A stretch of 64,000 nucleotides of DNA from the NCBI GenBank assembly GCA_040357565.1, contig JBDODJ010000053.1; one strand, given 5' to 3'. The notes beneath the pieces were generated by a model, which was given only the letters and a program-made list of their open reading frames with translations, was not told the DNA's origin and ran no database searches. This DNA comes from Cercozoa sp. M6MM (taxonomy: Eukaryota; Endomyxa: Ascetosporea). Shown here piece after piece: positions 36,925 to 53,215 of this stretch (position 1 is its first letter; the number at the start of each line of letters is the position of its first letter). A program made the translations under genes and the position numbers.

Positions 36925-37260
36925 GATGACGACGCTGCGTTCAGAGGGTCGAGTTATCCGTCACTTGAATTAACAGGACACACGACACGTGAGAGCTTAG
37001 TGCCACCACGTAGGTACTCACTAAGTTGCTCTTGTCACGCGGAACACCGTGGCGTCTCGATAGCGTCCCCGCCAACATTTTGTCGCACCCTTAACTTTTT
37101 TGACGCTTCCTTAAATTCTAGAGAACAGAAGATCTAGCCGTCTGCCGGGCCCCAGGCGTGTACAGTGGCGCGTGTGTGTGAGCTTCTTTAGGTCAGGAGT
37201 AGTCGTGAAGCCTCTATTGGCGCGTTTTCTCTTTTCTGAGAAAATCCACACACAGCCACG
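36925..37260. promoter_or_regulatory. Bidirectional intergenic region, CWC22 / RPB1
   Basis: 336 bp between the divergent start codons of a splicing factor and the RNA polymerase II largest subunit. It carries GCACCCTTAAC followed by TTTTTT (37084-37101), sharing the GCACCCTTAAC core with 24865-24882. No TATA box recognised. Confidence 0.45.
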
Positions 37261-39022
37261 ATGGTGCGATACCAGGGCACCCAAGAGGATGACTCCCAAA
37301 TGGAGAAGCGGGACGTGCGTCGTGGTACACCTTTAGTTGCCCAAGCACCTCATAAAATACCATTATACCATCATTTCACGTTCCAACAACACGCTTCGTT
37401 CGTGTATGTTTTTGTTTCTGCCACACAGTGCAGTTCGGTGTGTTGTCACCTGATGACATCCGCGCCATGTCTGTTGTCGAGGTACTGCACTTGTTTTCTG
37501 TCGTTGTATCGTCGATAAACATCGTCGACACAGGTGAAGTTCGCTTCGACTTTGGACAATGGCGTCCCAAAACCACACGGTAAGTTTCCTCTTTTGTGTG
37601 TCGTATCCGTCTACACTTTGATGGGTTTTATTGTACTGTAGGCTTGCTGGACCTTCGCATGGGTACTACAGACCGCGGACAGACGTGCAACACCTGTACG
37701 ATTCCAATGAAATCAGTTTGTGCACCCTGTTATACTCGCTCTGTTTTGCAGGCGGTGGCGACATGAACTCGTGTCCGGGTTAGTTCTTTACTCTCAAGCA
37801 ATCTGTGTGTGTGCACATATGCATCTCTTGATTACAGGCCACTTTGCCCACATTGAGTTGGCGCGTCCGTGCTTCCACATCGGTTGGATGAAGCAGGTAC
37901 CTTTTGATAACCTTGCTTATGTCAAGGTCTTTCCGTCTATGGTTGACACGAAGGTGATGCGCATTCTCCGATGCACGTGCTTCCACTGCTCACGTCTGCT
38001 CATTGGTATGCCATCGCCATAGATATGTTCTGTCTGGCATTGTTTGTTTTGTGTCTCTGATTTCATGTCCGTGTTCTGACAGACCCGTCCAATCCGAAGC
38101 ACAAGGCCGCGTGGACGCGTGTGCTGCGAGAGGTACTCTCTCTCTCTGCGCTGAAGACCATGATGTTTTGCTGATTTACAATTCACAATGAGCAGACAAA
38201 CCCGAAGAAGCGACTGGCTGCTCTGGCTTCTGTATGTTCACTCTCAATTTCGCCCTGTCTGCGTGTCATTCAAACGCGTGCGTACAGGTGTGCACACGCA
38301 TTAAGCGCTGTGGCGACCGTTCTTCAAACCAGGACGAAGCGTCGCACACAGGCTGCGGTGGACACCAGCCAACGTATCTTCTCTATTAAGGCAGTCAAAT
38401 CTAGGATTTGAATTTCCTTGCAGATATCGACGGAAGGAAGCGATCAAAATCGAAGCGCGCTACGACGAAAAGGTCGCTCTCGAACGCAGGTGAATTACTC
38501 TTTGTTCCGTTTTTAGCTGTTCGAAAGTATTCTACGCTATCAAATGACAGCGTGGACCGTGTTCGCATGCTGTCGGCGCAGAAAGTGCACTCGATCTTCA
38601 AGCGCATCTCTGTAGAGCACCCTTCTTGTTTAGTGGACATCTGGTCTTGCGATGGTGTTTGTGTTATGCGGACAGGAACAAGACGCGCGTGTGATGGGCT
38701 TCAACCCGGCGTTTGTGCGGCCCGAGTACCTTGTGCTCACAGTCCTTGCCGTCAGTCCTCCGGCAGTGCGTCCGTCCGTGTCGGTCGGCGACACTGGCAT
38801 GTCCAGCAGTGATGACATCACGCACAAGCTGGCCGACATCATCAAGACGAACGAGCAGCTGAAGCGTCGGCAGGCGCAAGGTGCTGCCTGTTGCTTGTTT
38901 CGTTGTATTTCTGTGGATGCAACACGTATGCATAGGCGTTGCCGAGCACATCCTGTCCGACCTTGTGAACCTGCTGCAGTACCACGTGACCACCATGGTC
39001 GACAACGAGGTACGTGTTTGCG

Positions 39023-39077
<55 letters not shown>

Positions 39078-42000
39078 GTGTGTGTGTTCAAGGCGACTGT
39101 ACACCCTCTGTGTGTTCCAGGTGCCTGGCCTGCCGGTGGCCAAGCAGAAGGGCGGCAAGCCGATCAAGTCACTCCGACAACGACTCGTAACTTTCGAATT
39201 GTTACCACGAGCACTGCGCGAGCACTGGGTGTATGTGCGCTAATGTAGGTCGGCAAGGCTGGCCGCGTTCGTGGCAACCTGATGGTACTAACTGTTGGAC
39301 TTCTATTTTCTTGAATGTGACACTGTGCGGTGATACAGGGCAAACGCGTTAATTTCTCGGCGCGAACGGTCATCGGAGGTGATCCGAACCTCTCCATCGC
39401 ACAGGTACCATCTGCATTTGAGTCCTGTCTCCCGTGTTCGAGATATCATCTGGCTCGACACAGGTCGGTGTGCCGAGAAGCATCGCGAAGGAACTCACCT
39501 TCCCAGAACGTGTCACCAAGTACCTTGTGCTGCGCATGTGTATGATTAGTGGGTTCTAATACAAACGTTGTAGCTTCAACATGGACCATATCCGCCGTCT
39601 CATCGATAACGGCCCTGATGTGACTTCCTCTCATAGATACGGCTAGCCTCACTTTTGGTGCTTTTGTATTCTATGTGTGCCACAGAAACACCCAGGCGCT
39701 CGCACCATTATTCGCAATGACGGTGTGCATTATCCAGGTCACTATAATTACCTGCCAGTATTATGCATGCTGGAGCAGGTCAGCTGATTGACTTAAATTA
39801 CGTGCGTGCTCGTGGTGACCTGCACCTTGAGGTATGTGCATGTGCGTCACATGTGTCAGTATCTGTGAAGCTCTGCCCCTACTTCTTCGCAGACTGGCTA
39901 CGTGGTCGAGCGACACATTCAGGACGGCGACGTTGTCATCTTCAACCGTCAGCCGACGCTGCATAAAATGTCTATGATGGCACATCGGGTCAAGGTATCC
40001 CACTTTTGCGCATGTATGTATGGTGCTCTTGTTTTGTGAGGCTAGTGTTTTTCCAGATCCTACCGTACTCAACATTCCGACTCAACCTGTCCGTGACGAC
40101 GCCGTACAACGCCGATTTCGATGGTACCGATCTGCCTTCCAGTGTCTCCGTCTTGTGCTTTGGTAACATCCGGCGATCTAGGTGACGAAATGAACCTGCA
40201 CGTGCCGCAGTCGCACCTCACGCGTTCCGAGTGTCTCAACCTCATGGTCCACACAATTCAATGCGCACAAATACTGCCGCCTTGTTGGACACGTTGGGGT
40301 CTCTGAGCAGGCTGTGCCACGCATGATTGTGACGCCGCAGTCAAACCGTCCTGTCATGGGCATCGTGCAGGTACCTAGACCTGACCAGGGCAGCTTTGTT
40401 TGTTGCTGCGACTGCCCTGATGTGTCCTGGTGTAGGACACACTGCTCGGCGTGATGAAGTTCACCAAGCGCGACATGTTCTTTGGTATCTACCAGCAGTG
40501 CCTTCTGTACCCCCCCCCCCCCATTTGTATGCGAACTGATGCATGCCATGCAGACAAGAAGGACGTGATGAATCTGCTGATGTGGCTTGACACCGATGAG
40601 AAGGAGTCGTCTTGGGACGGCAAGCTGCCAATGCCTGCAATCGTGCATCCGACGCCGCTTTGGTCGGTACCGCGTGTTCCTCTGTTGTGAACACAAATCT
40701 GTGCATCCTCGCTCTCATACGCTCAATCTGACAGGGCAAGCAACTCTTCAGTATCGTGACACCCAAGGTCAACATGGAGGTATGCATTGCTTTTAAGACC
40801 GGCCTTGTTCGTGGATCGCCTGATCCGTACCGTAGGGCACCTCGTCTACGCACCCCGATGATGAGAACGACTACCTCTCGGTCACGGTACCTGCTTTCCT
40901 CGCAAACTTGTGCTCTATCATGTGCTCTTTGGAACGTAGGACACGCGTGTGCGCATCGAGGACGGCGACCTGCTCATGGGCATCATCGACAAGCGAACGC
41001 TCGGTACGTGGTCTTGCGTGTTTGTCTGACCAGTGTTTACACTGCTGCCGCCACACAGGTCGCTCCATGGGCTCGTTGATCCACGTCATCTTCAACGAGA
41101 AGGTAACTGCTCCCCGTTTCACTTTGTGTACTTTGTATCGCTCACGCACTTAGGGACCGAACGCGTGCAAGCTGTTCGTTGATGAGGTGCAGTTGCTGGT
41201 GACGTCGTTCCTGCTGAACTTCCAGTCGATGACCATCGGTGCTGCGCTGGCTCCGCACCCACTGTCTCACCGAGTTGATGTGCGTGTCTGTGTACAGGTG
41301 TGGGTGACACCATCGCTGACTCGCGCACGCTGCGTCGTATCGACCGCACCATCGGCGCGGTACGTGTGCTGGGTCCTGTTCTCTGTTGTCTGAGTGGTGC
41401 CCATGTAGGCCTACACGGATGTCGACGACGTGATCGAGCAGGCGCGTAAGGGAGATTTGGAGCGTGATCCTGGTACTACTCAATGATCGCCGTCCTGCTT
41501 ACTTGCGACGACTTGAGTCTTGGCGTAGGTGAAACTCTGGTGTCCACGTTCGAGAACAAGGTGAACCGGCTGCTAAACGAAGCCATGAACAAGACTGGTA
41601 CTTCTTCTGCCAGGATAGCGACCGTGCGGGTACGTGTGCATACCTGCAGGTAAGGCGGTCAAGGCCGCATTGCGCCGAGACAACAACATCAAGGCAATGG
41701 TCGAGGCCGGCAGTAAGGGCAACCTCATCAACGTCGCCCAGATCATCGGTATACCCTTCTCGGATTGTACCTGTGTTTTCTGCGTGTCATACCCGCATGC
41801 GCACAGGCTGTGTCGGCCAGCAGAACGTACAAGGCAAACGAATTCCGTTCGGTTTCCGCGACCGTTCGCTGCCTCACTTCACCAAGGGTACCCTTCACGC
41901 AGTCTCGTTTGTGTCCAGTGCACGCATGTGTGTGATTGGTGTAGGTGATGTCGGTCCTGCCTCGCGTGGCTACGTATTGCACCAACATTTCTGGTGATGA

Positions 42001-45000
42001 AGGTGTCTTGGATAACCCTTTTGTTTTCCTGCAGGTGGCTCGTTCCTACCTGCGTGGTTTGACGCCGTACGAAGTCTTCTTCCACGTATTTAATCCATCC
42101 CGTGCTTTTGCAAACTGCGATATGTGCATGCTCTATGCCAACTGGAGCAGGCCATGGGTGGTCGTGAGGGTCTCGTCGATACTGCCGTGAAGACGGCCGA
42201 GACGGGCTACATCCAGCGACGTCTGGTCAAGGCGATGGAGGACGTCACTGTGTGCTACGACGGTACTGTGCGCAACAGTCTCGGCGGTATCATGCAGTTC
42301 CTCTACGGCGAGGTAGACTTTCTTTTCTTGTTGTCTTGGGTAGGGTTTCCGTGTATTATCCGCTATATACGCATAGGACGGCATGGACGGTGCTCACATT
42401 GAAGCGCAGAAGCTGGACATTATTACCATGAGGTACAGCGCACACAAACCCCAGTGTGAACTCCTTGGATTTGCATGTGCAGCGACGAGACATTCCGTCG
42501 CACGTTCCACTTCTCGCTTGACGAAGTCGAAGGCGCCTGCTCGCATAAGGTATGCTCGCTCCGTTTGTGCCACTGGTTGCGGTGTCCATGTTTACTGTGT
42601 GAAGGTGCGCCGACGCATCGAAACCGACGAGCGCGCACTCCAGGTACCACCACCACCGGGGTGCATGTATGAACACAAGTCACTCCCGCATTTGTGCTTG
42701 TGTTCCGCAGGACCTGGAAGACGAGTACGCGCAACTGCAGTTCGACCGAAAGCTGCTGCGCAAGGAGATCTGGCCGCTACTGGACCATTCGACAAAGGTG
42801 TACCTGCCGGTGAACCTGCGACGTCTAATCTGGAGTGCGCAGCGCAAGTACACCGACGAGTCCTTGTCCGCTGTCGACCCGGTCACCGTCATCCGGTAGC
42901 TGCCAACTTATTCACCTGGTCTCTCATCTCGTTTCTTGTGTGTATATCGGTCTCGTTGTAGGGCTGTGCGTGAGGTATGCGAAACCGCGCTCAACGTCGT
43001 GCCGCATGCGCGAACCAGGTGCGTGTCTTTCTGTGGTGTACCCTAGTGTGTCCCGGTCCAAGCATTTGCTGTGTGCAGCGACGACGAGTTGTCGAGCGAC
43101 GCACAACGCAACGCGACGCTGCTGTTCGCGATGCTGCTGCGATCCATCCTGTCCAGGTATTTATATCTCAACAGTAGTGTGTACCTCGTGTAACCCTGGG
43201 TGTCTGCAGTAAACGAGTGTGTCTGGAGTGGCGACTCACGCCGGATGGTACTTTTCTGTCAAGGTCAGTTTGTGTCGTCAATGGTCAATGTGTCACGTTC
43301 GTGCAATAGCGTTCAACTGGGTGCTGGGTTCCGTCCGCACGCAGGTACTTTCGTCTGTTCTTGTATTTACTTAGTAATTAATGTGTATGCTGCAGTTTGC
43401 GACGGCCCGCGCGCATGCTGGCGAAATGGTCGGCGTGCTTGCCGCTCAGAGTATCGGTGAACCCGTAAGGCTCTCTCGCTCTTCCCCTTGTGCTAGTGCT
43501 CGTGTCATTGTATGTGCATGTTGTACATGTAGGCCACGCAAATGACACTGAACACCTTCCACTTTGCCGGTACACTCGTGTGTTCCTCGATACCATAGAC
43601 TGTTGATTACGCTCGCACGGTGTGACAGGTTACTCCGGCAAGAACGTGACGCTCGGTGTGCCTCGTCTGCGCGAGTACTGCCTTTGTTCCGTAGTCCCTG
43701 TTTGAGTCCAATATGTTCTTGTGCCGTTGACAGACTGATCAACGTGGCCAAGACGATCAAGACGCCGTCATTGACGTATGCACTGCTGCATAATGTTCGT
43801 GGACAGTGAATTGAGTGTGATGCTGGCTTAGTGTGTACCTCACGCCTGAGTTCCGTCAAGACAAGAGCACTGCACATACCGTGCGTTTTACCTGTTGTAC
43901 GATATCTGCTCTTGCATGTGTTTCTGTTGATAGGTCGGTAACCGACTCGAGTTCGTGCGACTGGGCGACCTCGTGATCAAGACGCAGGTACTTTCTGTTC
44001 GTGCACCAACGTCTGCACTTGTGTACGTGTGTGCTTGTAGCTCTTCTACGACCCGGAGCCAGACAACTCGACCATCGTGCAGGATCGCAAGTGGTACCAA
44101 CGCTCGTCCGCCTGGCGTGAGTAAGTATCCACAGGTGTATTGCTGAACTGGCAGGCTGGAGGATGTGTTCGACCCGGATTTGCGCGCTGACGACGACATC
44201 AAACCTGAGGTACGTCGTACTTGTGTGTCTATGCTTGTGATGTCTGTTGAGCTTTGCCTATTGCAGGAACTGTCGCCGTGGCTGCTTCGTATCGAGTTGG
44301 ACATGCCGACGCGTGATTTCAAGGGTGCCTCTTACGTGTTTGTGTCTCCACGTCCTACCTGTGTACGTGTGTATGTCTGTCTTGTACAGGTCTCAGCAAC
44401 GCCATGATCGCTGACCGAATCAACACTGACTTCGACTCGCTCTTGTACTGATTTGCACATGCAGCACGCAGCTTTGTATCGTGTGTGTACGGCATGAGTA
44501 TATGTCGTTATGTAGGTACTGCGTGGCATCGCCCGACAACTACAAGAGCGCTGTGCTGCAGGTGCGCATGATCCAGCGCGACGAGGATACCGCCGAAGGC
44601 GCCATGGGTACGCACACGCTGTTCTTGCATAATGTACCAATGCGCATGCACACACACGCGCCCGTGCGCAGATGACGACGCTGATGATGTCGCATTGTTG
44701 AAGAAGATTGAGTCGCTCTTGTTGGACAAGATTGAACTGGCGGTGTGTTACTCCGTATATCACTCAGTTGCTGTGTGTTGTATCTTCTGCGTTTCAACAG
44801 GGTCTGCCCGGCATTGGCAAGGTGTTCACGCACGAGGAGACCACCTACGATGTACGTCACTTCCCATCCCTGTGTGTGTTTACTGGCAGCCCACTGTATA
44901 CCAGGTGGATCCAAAGACTGGTGGCATCGTTGAAGGCAAGGAAGTCGTTCTTGACACGGTACGCAGGCGTTTTGTTTTGTTTGATTATCGCATGTTTGCA

Positions 45001-46294
45001 ACACGTGCGGGTGAGTAGGAAGGCTGCCAGCTGCTGCGAGCACTTGCTATTGACGGTATTTGGATTGTTCACGGTGTTCCTGTACTTGTGTAGGTATCAT
45101 GATGTTTGTAATTCCCAAAGGTGTGGACCCTTACCGCACGAGAAGTAACGACATCAGCGAGATTCTCGAGGTACTCGTCAGGTGTGCCACTGCCTTGTGT
45201 GTCTCATTCTACGTGTCTGAAACAGGTTTTCGGTATTGAGGCTGCGCGCAAGGCGCTGTTTGACGAGATTCGACGTGTTATCTCGGTAGTCCCTCGTCTA
45301 TGTGGTTACGTATGTCTGTGTATGTGTTTGTATTTGTGTGCAGTTCGATGGTTCGTACGTGAACTACCGTCACCTGGCGATCCTCGTCGACGTCATGACG
45401 TGCGAGGGTCATCTCATGAGCATCACGCGCAACGGCATCAACGCACGTGAGACGGGCCCGCTGATGCGGTGCGTCTCAAATGTTTGATCTCTAGAGGATC
45501 GACTTTATTTCACACACTGCACAGCTGCTCATTCGAGGAGACCGTCGAAATTCTGATGGAGGCCGCTGCCTTTGCCGAGACTGACCACCTGCGGGTACCT
45601 TCTCTTTGCCTTGTGTGCGTGCGTGCGTGCGTGTGTGCGTTTGTGTGTCGATACGCATCCCTGCCTGTGCCGGTAGGGTGTGTCGGAGCGAATTATCCTG
45701 GGCCGCGTTGCTCCGGCGGGCACGGGTGTGTTCTCGATGGTGCTCGACATCGACTCACTCAAGAACGCCGTGCACATCGAGGCCAAGGAGGCCTGGGAGG
45801 CCGATATTGTAACGCACAGCTTTCTCGCCGCTTGCAGTTGTATTGTGTTCATGTTTGCCTTCCTTGTTTTGTTGCACACAGGCACTCGGCGGCGACCTGG
45901 CGGTGCGTGGCTTTGTTCCTATTCACCTTGGCGTTGGTGTCTTTGTATGTTTGTGAGAATTACAGGCCGCTGACGAGGCGTTGCGTGCGCTTTCGCCGGT
46001 GTACGATGCCTCTGGCGGCGCGGGTAAAGACATTGTGTGAGTGTGTATCATGCTGTATCATTGGTGTATTTGTGTGTCTGCAGGTGTGATGATGACGGAC
46101 GCTGCCATGGTTGGATCCTTCTCGCCGGTCGTGCAACATGGCGGTACGCATCAGTTCGGCGGTTCAGTTGGGTGGCAGTCAACCAGTCGAAATGTCTGTG
46201 TGCTTGTGTAGAAGCGGAGGGAGGACAAGCGGCATCGCCTGCTTACGTCGCCTCACCCGTACTCTTACTTGTAGCTGTGGCTGCCTGCGAGTAC

Positions 46295-46344
<50 letters not shown>

Positions 46345-46354
46345 NNNNNNNNNN

Positions 46355-46404
<50 letters not shown>

Positions 46405-47022
46405 CTTGTCTGTCGCAGGAATACGCACCGGCCTCTCCGTCCTACGAACCATCGGCGGCGTCGCCAGTACGCTGACATGTGCATCGAAGGCCAGGGTAGA
46501 TATGTGAGCATCCTGTGTTTGTGTAGGCGTACTCGCCTGCGTCGCCTGCCTACAATGCTGCGTCACCCGGCTACTCGCCCGTACATTTTGTCATGTTGTA
46601 ATTGCGTTAGTTGTGGAGTTCACTTAGACTTCGCCGGCGTATGAGGCAACATCGCCGGGCTACTCGCCAACCTCACCTGGTGCATACAGCTGGCATCTAG
46701 ATGTATATACGTGTGTGTGTGTGTGTGCGACGGTGTGAACAGGTTACAGTCCGACGTCGCCTGGGTACTCGCCCACGTCGCCTGGCTACTCGCCGGTACT
46801 GCTTGATCCTGAGAATGCAGTATTTGTTATACCTTTGGTTCGTGTTTATAAACAGACGTCGCCCGGATACTCTCCGACGTCGCCTGGTACTTTGTTTGGA
46901 AGCATGTGCGTGTGGACGTGATTGACGTGCTTTTGAATGACAGGTTACTCGCCAACCTCGCCTGGCTACTCGCCAACTTCGCCTGGCTACTCTCCAGTAG
47001 GCTGGCTGCCTTGTGTGTATGT

Positions 47023-47079
<57 letters not shown>

Positions 47080-47832
47080 TGTTTGTGTGTGTGTGTGTGG
47101 GGGTTCGATGCATGTGAGTGTATTCATGCTGTGCAGACGTCGCCTGGTTACTCACCGACTTCGCCTGGCTACTCACCCACATCGCCAGGTTACTCTCCGA
47201 CGTCACCTGGTAATTTCGCATTGAAATCCGATGTATGAACTAGGGTATGTGTACTTGTGTGCGCAGGGTACAGTCCTACCTCTCCTGGCTACAGTCCGAC
47301 CTCGCCTGGATACTCGCCAACGTCACCGGGCTATTCACCAACGTCTCCTGGTTACTCTCCGGTAACTCGGAGTCACAATGATACTTGTTTCAACCGATGG
47401 TGATACCACTTTGGTTTCAATAGACGAGTCCGGGCTACTCGCCGACCTCTCCTGGCTACTCACCGGTATCTCGTTTGGTGTACAGTTGCCCTGTCGCGTG
47501 TGATATCCGGTCACCGTAGACGTCGCCTGGGTACTCTCCGTCGTCGCCTGCGTACTCGCCCACGTCGCCTGGCTACTCACCGGTACCTGCTTGTGTCAGC
47601 ATGACGTTTACTCATGCACCATCTCATGCACACCATGTCTTGTCGCAGACGAGCCCGAACTACGCTCCCAGCGCGGCTTCCCCTACGTGCGTTCACTCTG
47701 TTCGTGTGCTTGGCGGTGACTGATGTGTGTGTGTTTCGTTGCAGGTACGATCCTCAGTCGCCTGCGTACGCCCCCGAAGGCGGCAAAGATGCTAGTAAGA
47801 AGACGCCCGAGTACGACCCATCGGCCATGTAG
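37261..47832 (+). CDS. RPB1: DNA-directed RNA polymerase II largest subunit RPB1
   Basis: Catalytic subunit of RNA polymerase II, which makes mRNA. Start: [18 protein letters not shown] joined to [18 protein letters not shown] (the first codon is split). The N-terminal zinc site is present ([30 protein letters not shown]). The clamp region includes [20 protein letters not shown] and [15 protein letters not shown], and [20 protein letters not shown] follows. The active-site loop [20 protein letters not shown] is intact and is split by an intron after NADFD (about 40110-40190). The bridge helix/trigger loop region reads [20 protein letters not shown] and [44 protein letters not shown] is also present. 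Nonconsensus repeats ([21 protein letters not shown]) precede about nineteen exact YSPTSPG heptads, then [13 protein letters not shown] and TPEYDPSAM. The gene has dozens of introns, several inside the heptad repeat. Confidence 0.97.
39014..39088 (+). repeat. Intronic (GT)n microsatellite
   Basis: GT repeats inside an RPB1 intron, on the coding strand. Confidence 0.92.
46299..46402 (+). repeat. Intronic (GT)n microsatellite with assembly gap (N at 46345-46354)
   Basis: GT repeats on the coding strand in an intron at the start of the RPB1 C-terminal domain; length unresolved because of the gap. Confidence 0.95.
47014..47099 (+). repeat. Intronic (GT)n microsatellite
   Basis: GT repeats inside an intron that splits YSP from TSP in the RPB1 heptad array. 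Confidence 0.93.
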
Positions 47833-48824
47833 ACTGCAGAATCGAGTGCAGTGCCAACACCGACGCGCGGTGGCATGATCGCGCGAATGTAGCGAAGCCC
47901 GGCTCCGCTACGTGGCACAGACTTGGACGTCCGCGTTCCGACTTGCTTGCGTTCGTTGCAAAATATTAACGTAACTTATCGTATGTTACTGCACATTTTC
48001 AGTAATCATTGCTCTGACCCGTCCGCGTGGAGGTCATAACCTATGTCTCAACAAGTTTGAGACAAGGAAGAAGTTTAAGAGTGTTTGGCTTGATCTTGCC
48101 TGGACAGAGTCCTTGCAGAGAAGCAGAAAGCTCCGTCACGGCTTCAGCCTGGCGGAGTTTTTCTTTCATAAACGCATTGTTACGACCAAGGACGCCTTCC
48201 TTTGGTCGAGATCCAGTGGATCACTTCGAGACCCAGTAGGGGTATTTCACCTACAGTTCTAACGTTGACTCAACTGAGTGACGACTTATCTAATTGAATG
48301 ATTTATTTAGTCTCTCCTTTCCCTTACTGATTGGGCCATTGAGCCGCAGTAACACTTAATAATAAACTTCACCCGGTTCGACTCGGATCGTGTCCGGTCG
48401 TAGTCAGAAAAAACAGCCGACTGCATGCATACGCGATGCATGCCGTGCATGCCAAGGAATTTCGTTTATCAGCTTTTGCAGCTTAAAGAGGGGCTTTCTC
48501 TCGACCAGAGCTCTGCCCCTTCTTCTCCCTTCTTCTTTCTCTACTCAACTTCACGCCAACTCAATATAAATATCTGACGGGTGTCTTTCCCTTCTACAAG
48601 TGCGTTTGCCGCCCAACTAAACCGTTGGGGTATCTCCCTCCAAGAACATACTTTCTTACGTTCCTTAGTTTTTTAATATCAGGCATAGTACCCCCAATTT
48701 ACCAAGGCCTGCGGTAACAGGATTGAAATTGTCACGGCATCGCATATAGCGTTTACTGACGTTTGTCAGTGAGATACGGCGCGGACGGCATCTGTTTTAA
48801 ACGAAACTGAGTCGCTTGTTAGTA

Positions 48825-48855
48825 CAGACTGTCAGATCATGCAGTCTCCGCGGAG
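48825..48855 (+). repeat. Dispersed repeat family 1, copy B (diverged)
   Basis: CAGACTGTCAGATCATGCAG then TCTCCGCGGAG, resembling the copies at 31256-31301 (minus) and 63904-63951 (plus). Confidence 0.6.
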
Positions 48856-49140
48856 AAAGAGTTAAGAGTTTGTGGCTCTGCGGTACTGCTGCCTATAGAG
48901 CTGTCACCAAACTTGTCTGAAAGCCTGCCAGCCAGTGGCAAAAAAGAAACCCTCATCACCTTGGCATCAGCTGGTCAGGTGCTCTGCAGTCCGTACTGAT
49001 ACTCACCTCTACAAGTACGCATCTGCTGCTGTGCAACGTTAACTTCCCCGTGACGGACGAATCCGTCTAAGTTACGACTCCGTCTAGTTCGACGCAAGAA
49101 CCCAGTTAGGGTAATTCTTCACTTCGCTTCTTCAAACTGC

Positions 49141-49182
49141 AAATTTACATTTGATTCCTCGCTTCGTCTATTTGACGACTCA
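49141..49182 (+). repeat. Degenerate dispersed repeat, copy B
   Basis: Counterpart of 1335-1385; shares AAATTTAC, TTYGATTCC, CTTCGTCTA and TTGACG blocks in the same order. Confidence 0.6.
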
Positions 49183-49293
49183 CTTCTTTTATTTAGTTTT
49201 CGGTTCACTGAATTTAGCGTGAACGCTGCCTCCATGAAACAGACACGACACGATCGCAAGCAATTAGATGCGCCGGCGCCCGGCATGACATCA

Positions 49294-53021
<3,728 letters not shown>

Positions 53022-53215
53022 TATGCCACGAACTGACGCACTTTATGTCGCCCTATTCACAGTAAGCACAGCCCACAGCGGTTTAAGATCCTGTACTGTA
53101 CATTTACAATTCTATTTTGTTTAAAAAATTGGAGCGCTGGCAGTCTGGATCGTTTTGGACCAGATCGCGGCAGCGCAAGGCAGCACGCGGTGGTTCTCAG
53201 AGACGTGCTGGCACC
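53022..53215. promoter_or_regulatory. Bidirectional intergenic region, POLE2 / RPA1
   Basis: Only 194 bp separate the start codons of a replication gene and the RNA polymerase I largest subunit. No recognised core promoter element. Confidence 0.4.

Larger units (their letters stand above)
46210..47820 (+). other. RPB1 C-terminal domain repeats with in-register introns
   Basis: The coding parts encode a heptad array whose seventh residue is glycine rather than serine (YSPTSPG). About ten introns interrupt it. Six fall exactly between YSP and TSP (exon ends CCG, CCA or CCC before GTAC, GTAG, GTAA or GTAT; next exon starts ACG or ACT). Three others fall within or next to the glycine codon. The array carries Ser2, Thr4 and Ser5 positions but no Ser7. 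Confidence 0.9.
47833..49293. other. Gene-free convergent region between RPB1 and POLE2
   Basis: 1.46 kb between two stop codons. It is AT-richer than its surroundings and has no recognisable coding exons or tRNA. It holds dispersed repeat copies at 48825-48855 and 49141-49182. A short CATGCATACGCGATGCATG-like near-palindrome occurs near 48423-48450. Confidence 0.6.

Noticed and set aside
47833..49293. tRNA or rRNA gene in the gene-free stretch
   Set aside because: No cloverleaf, A/B box pair or conserved rRNA segment was recognised on reading either strand.
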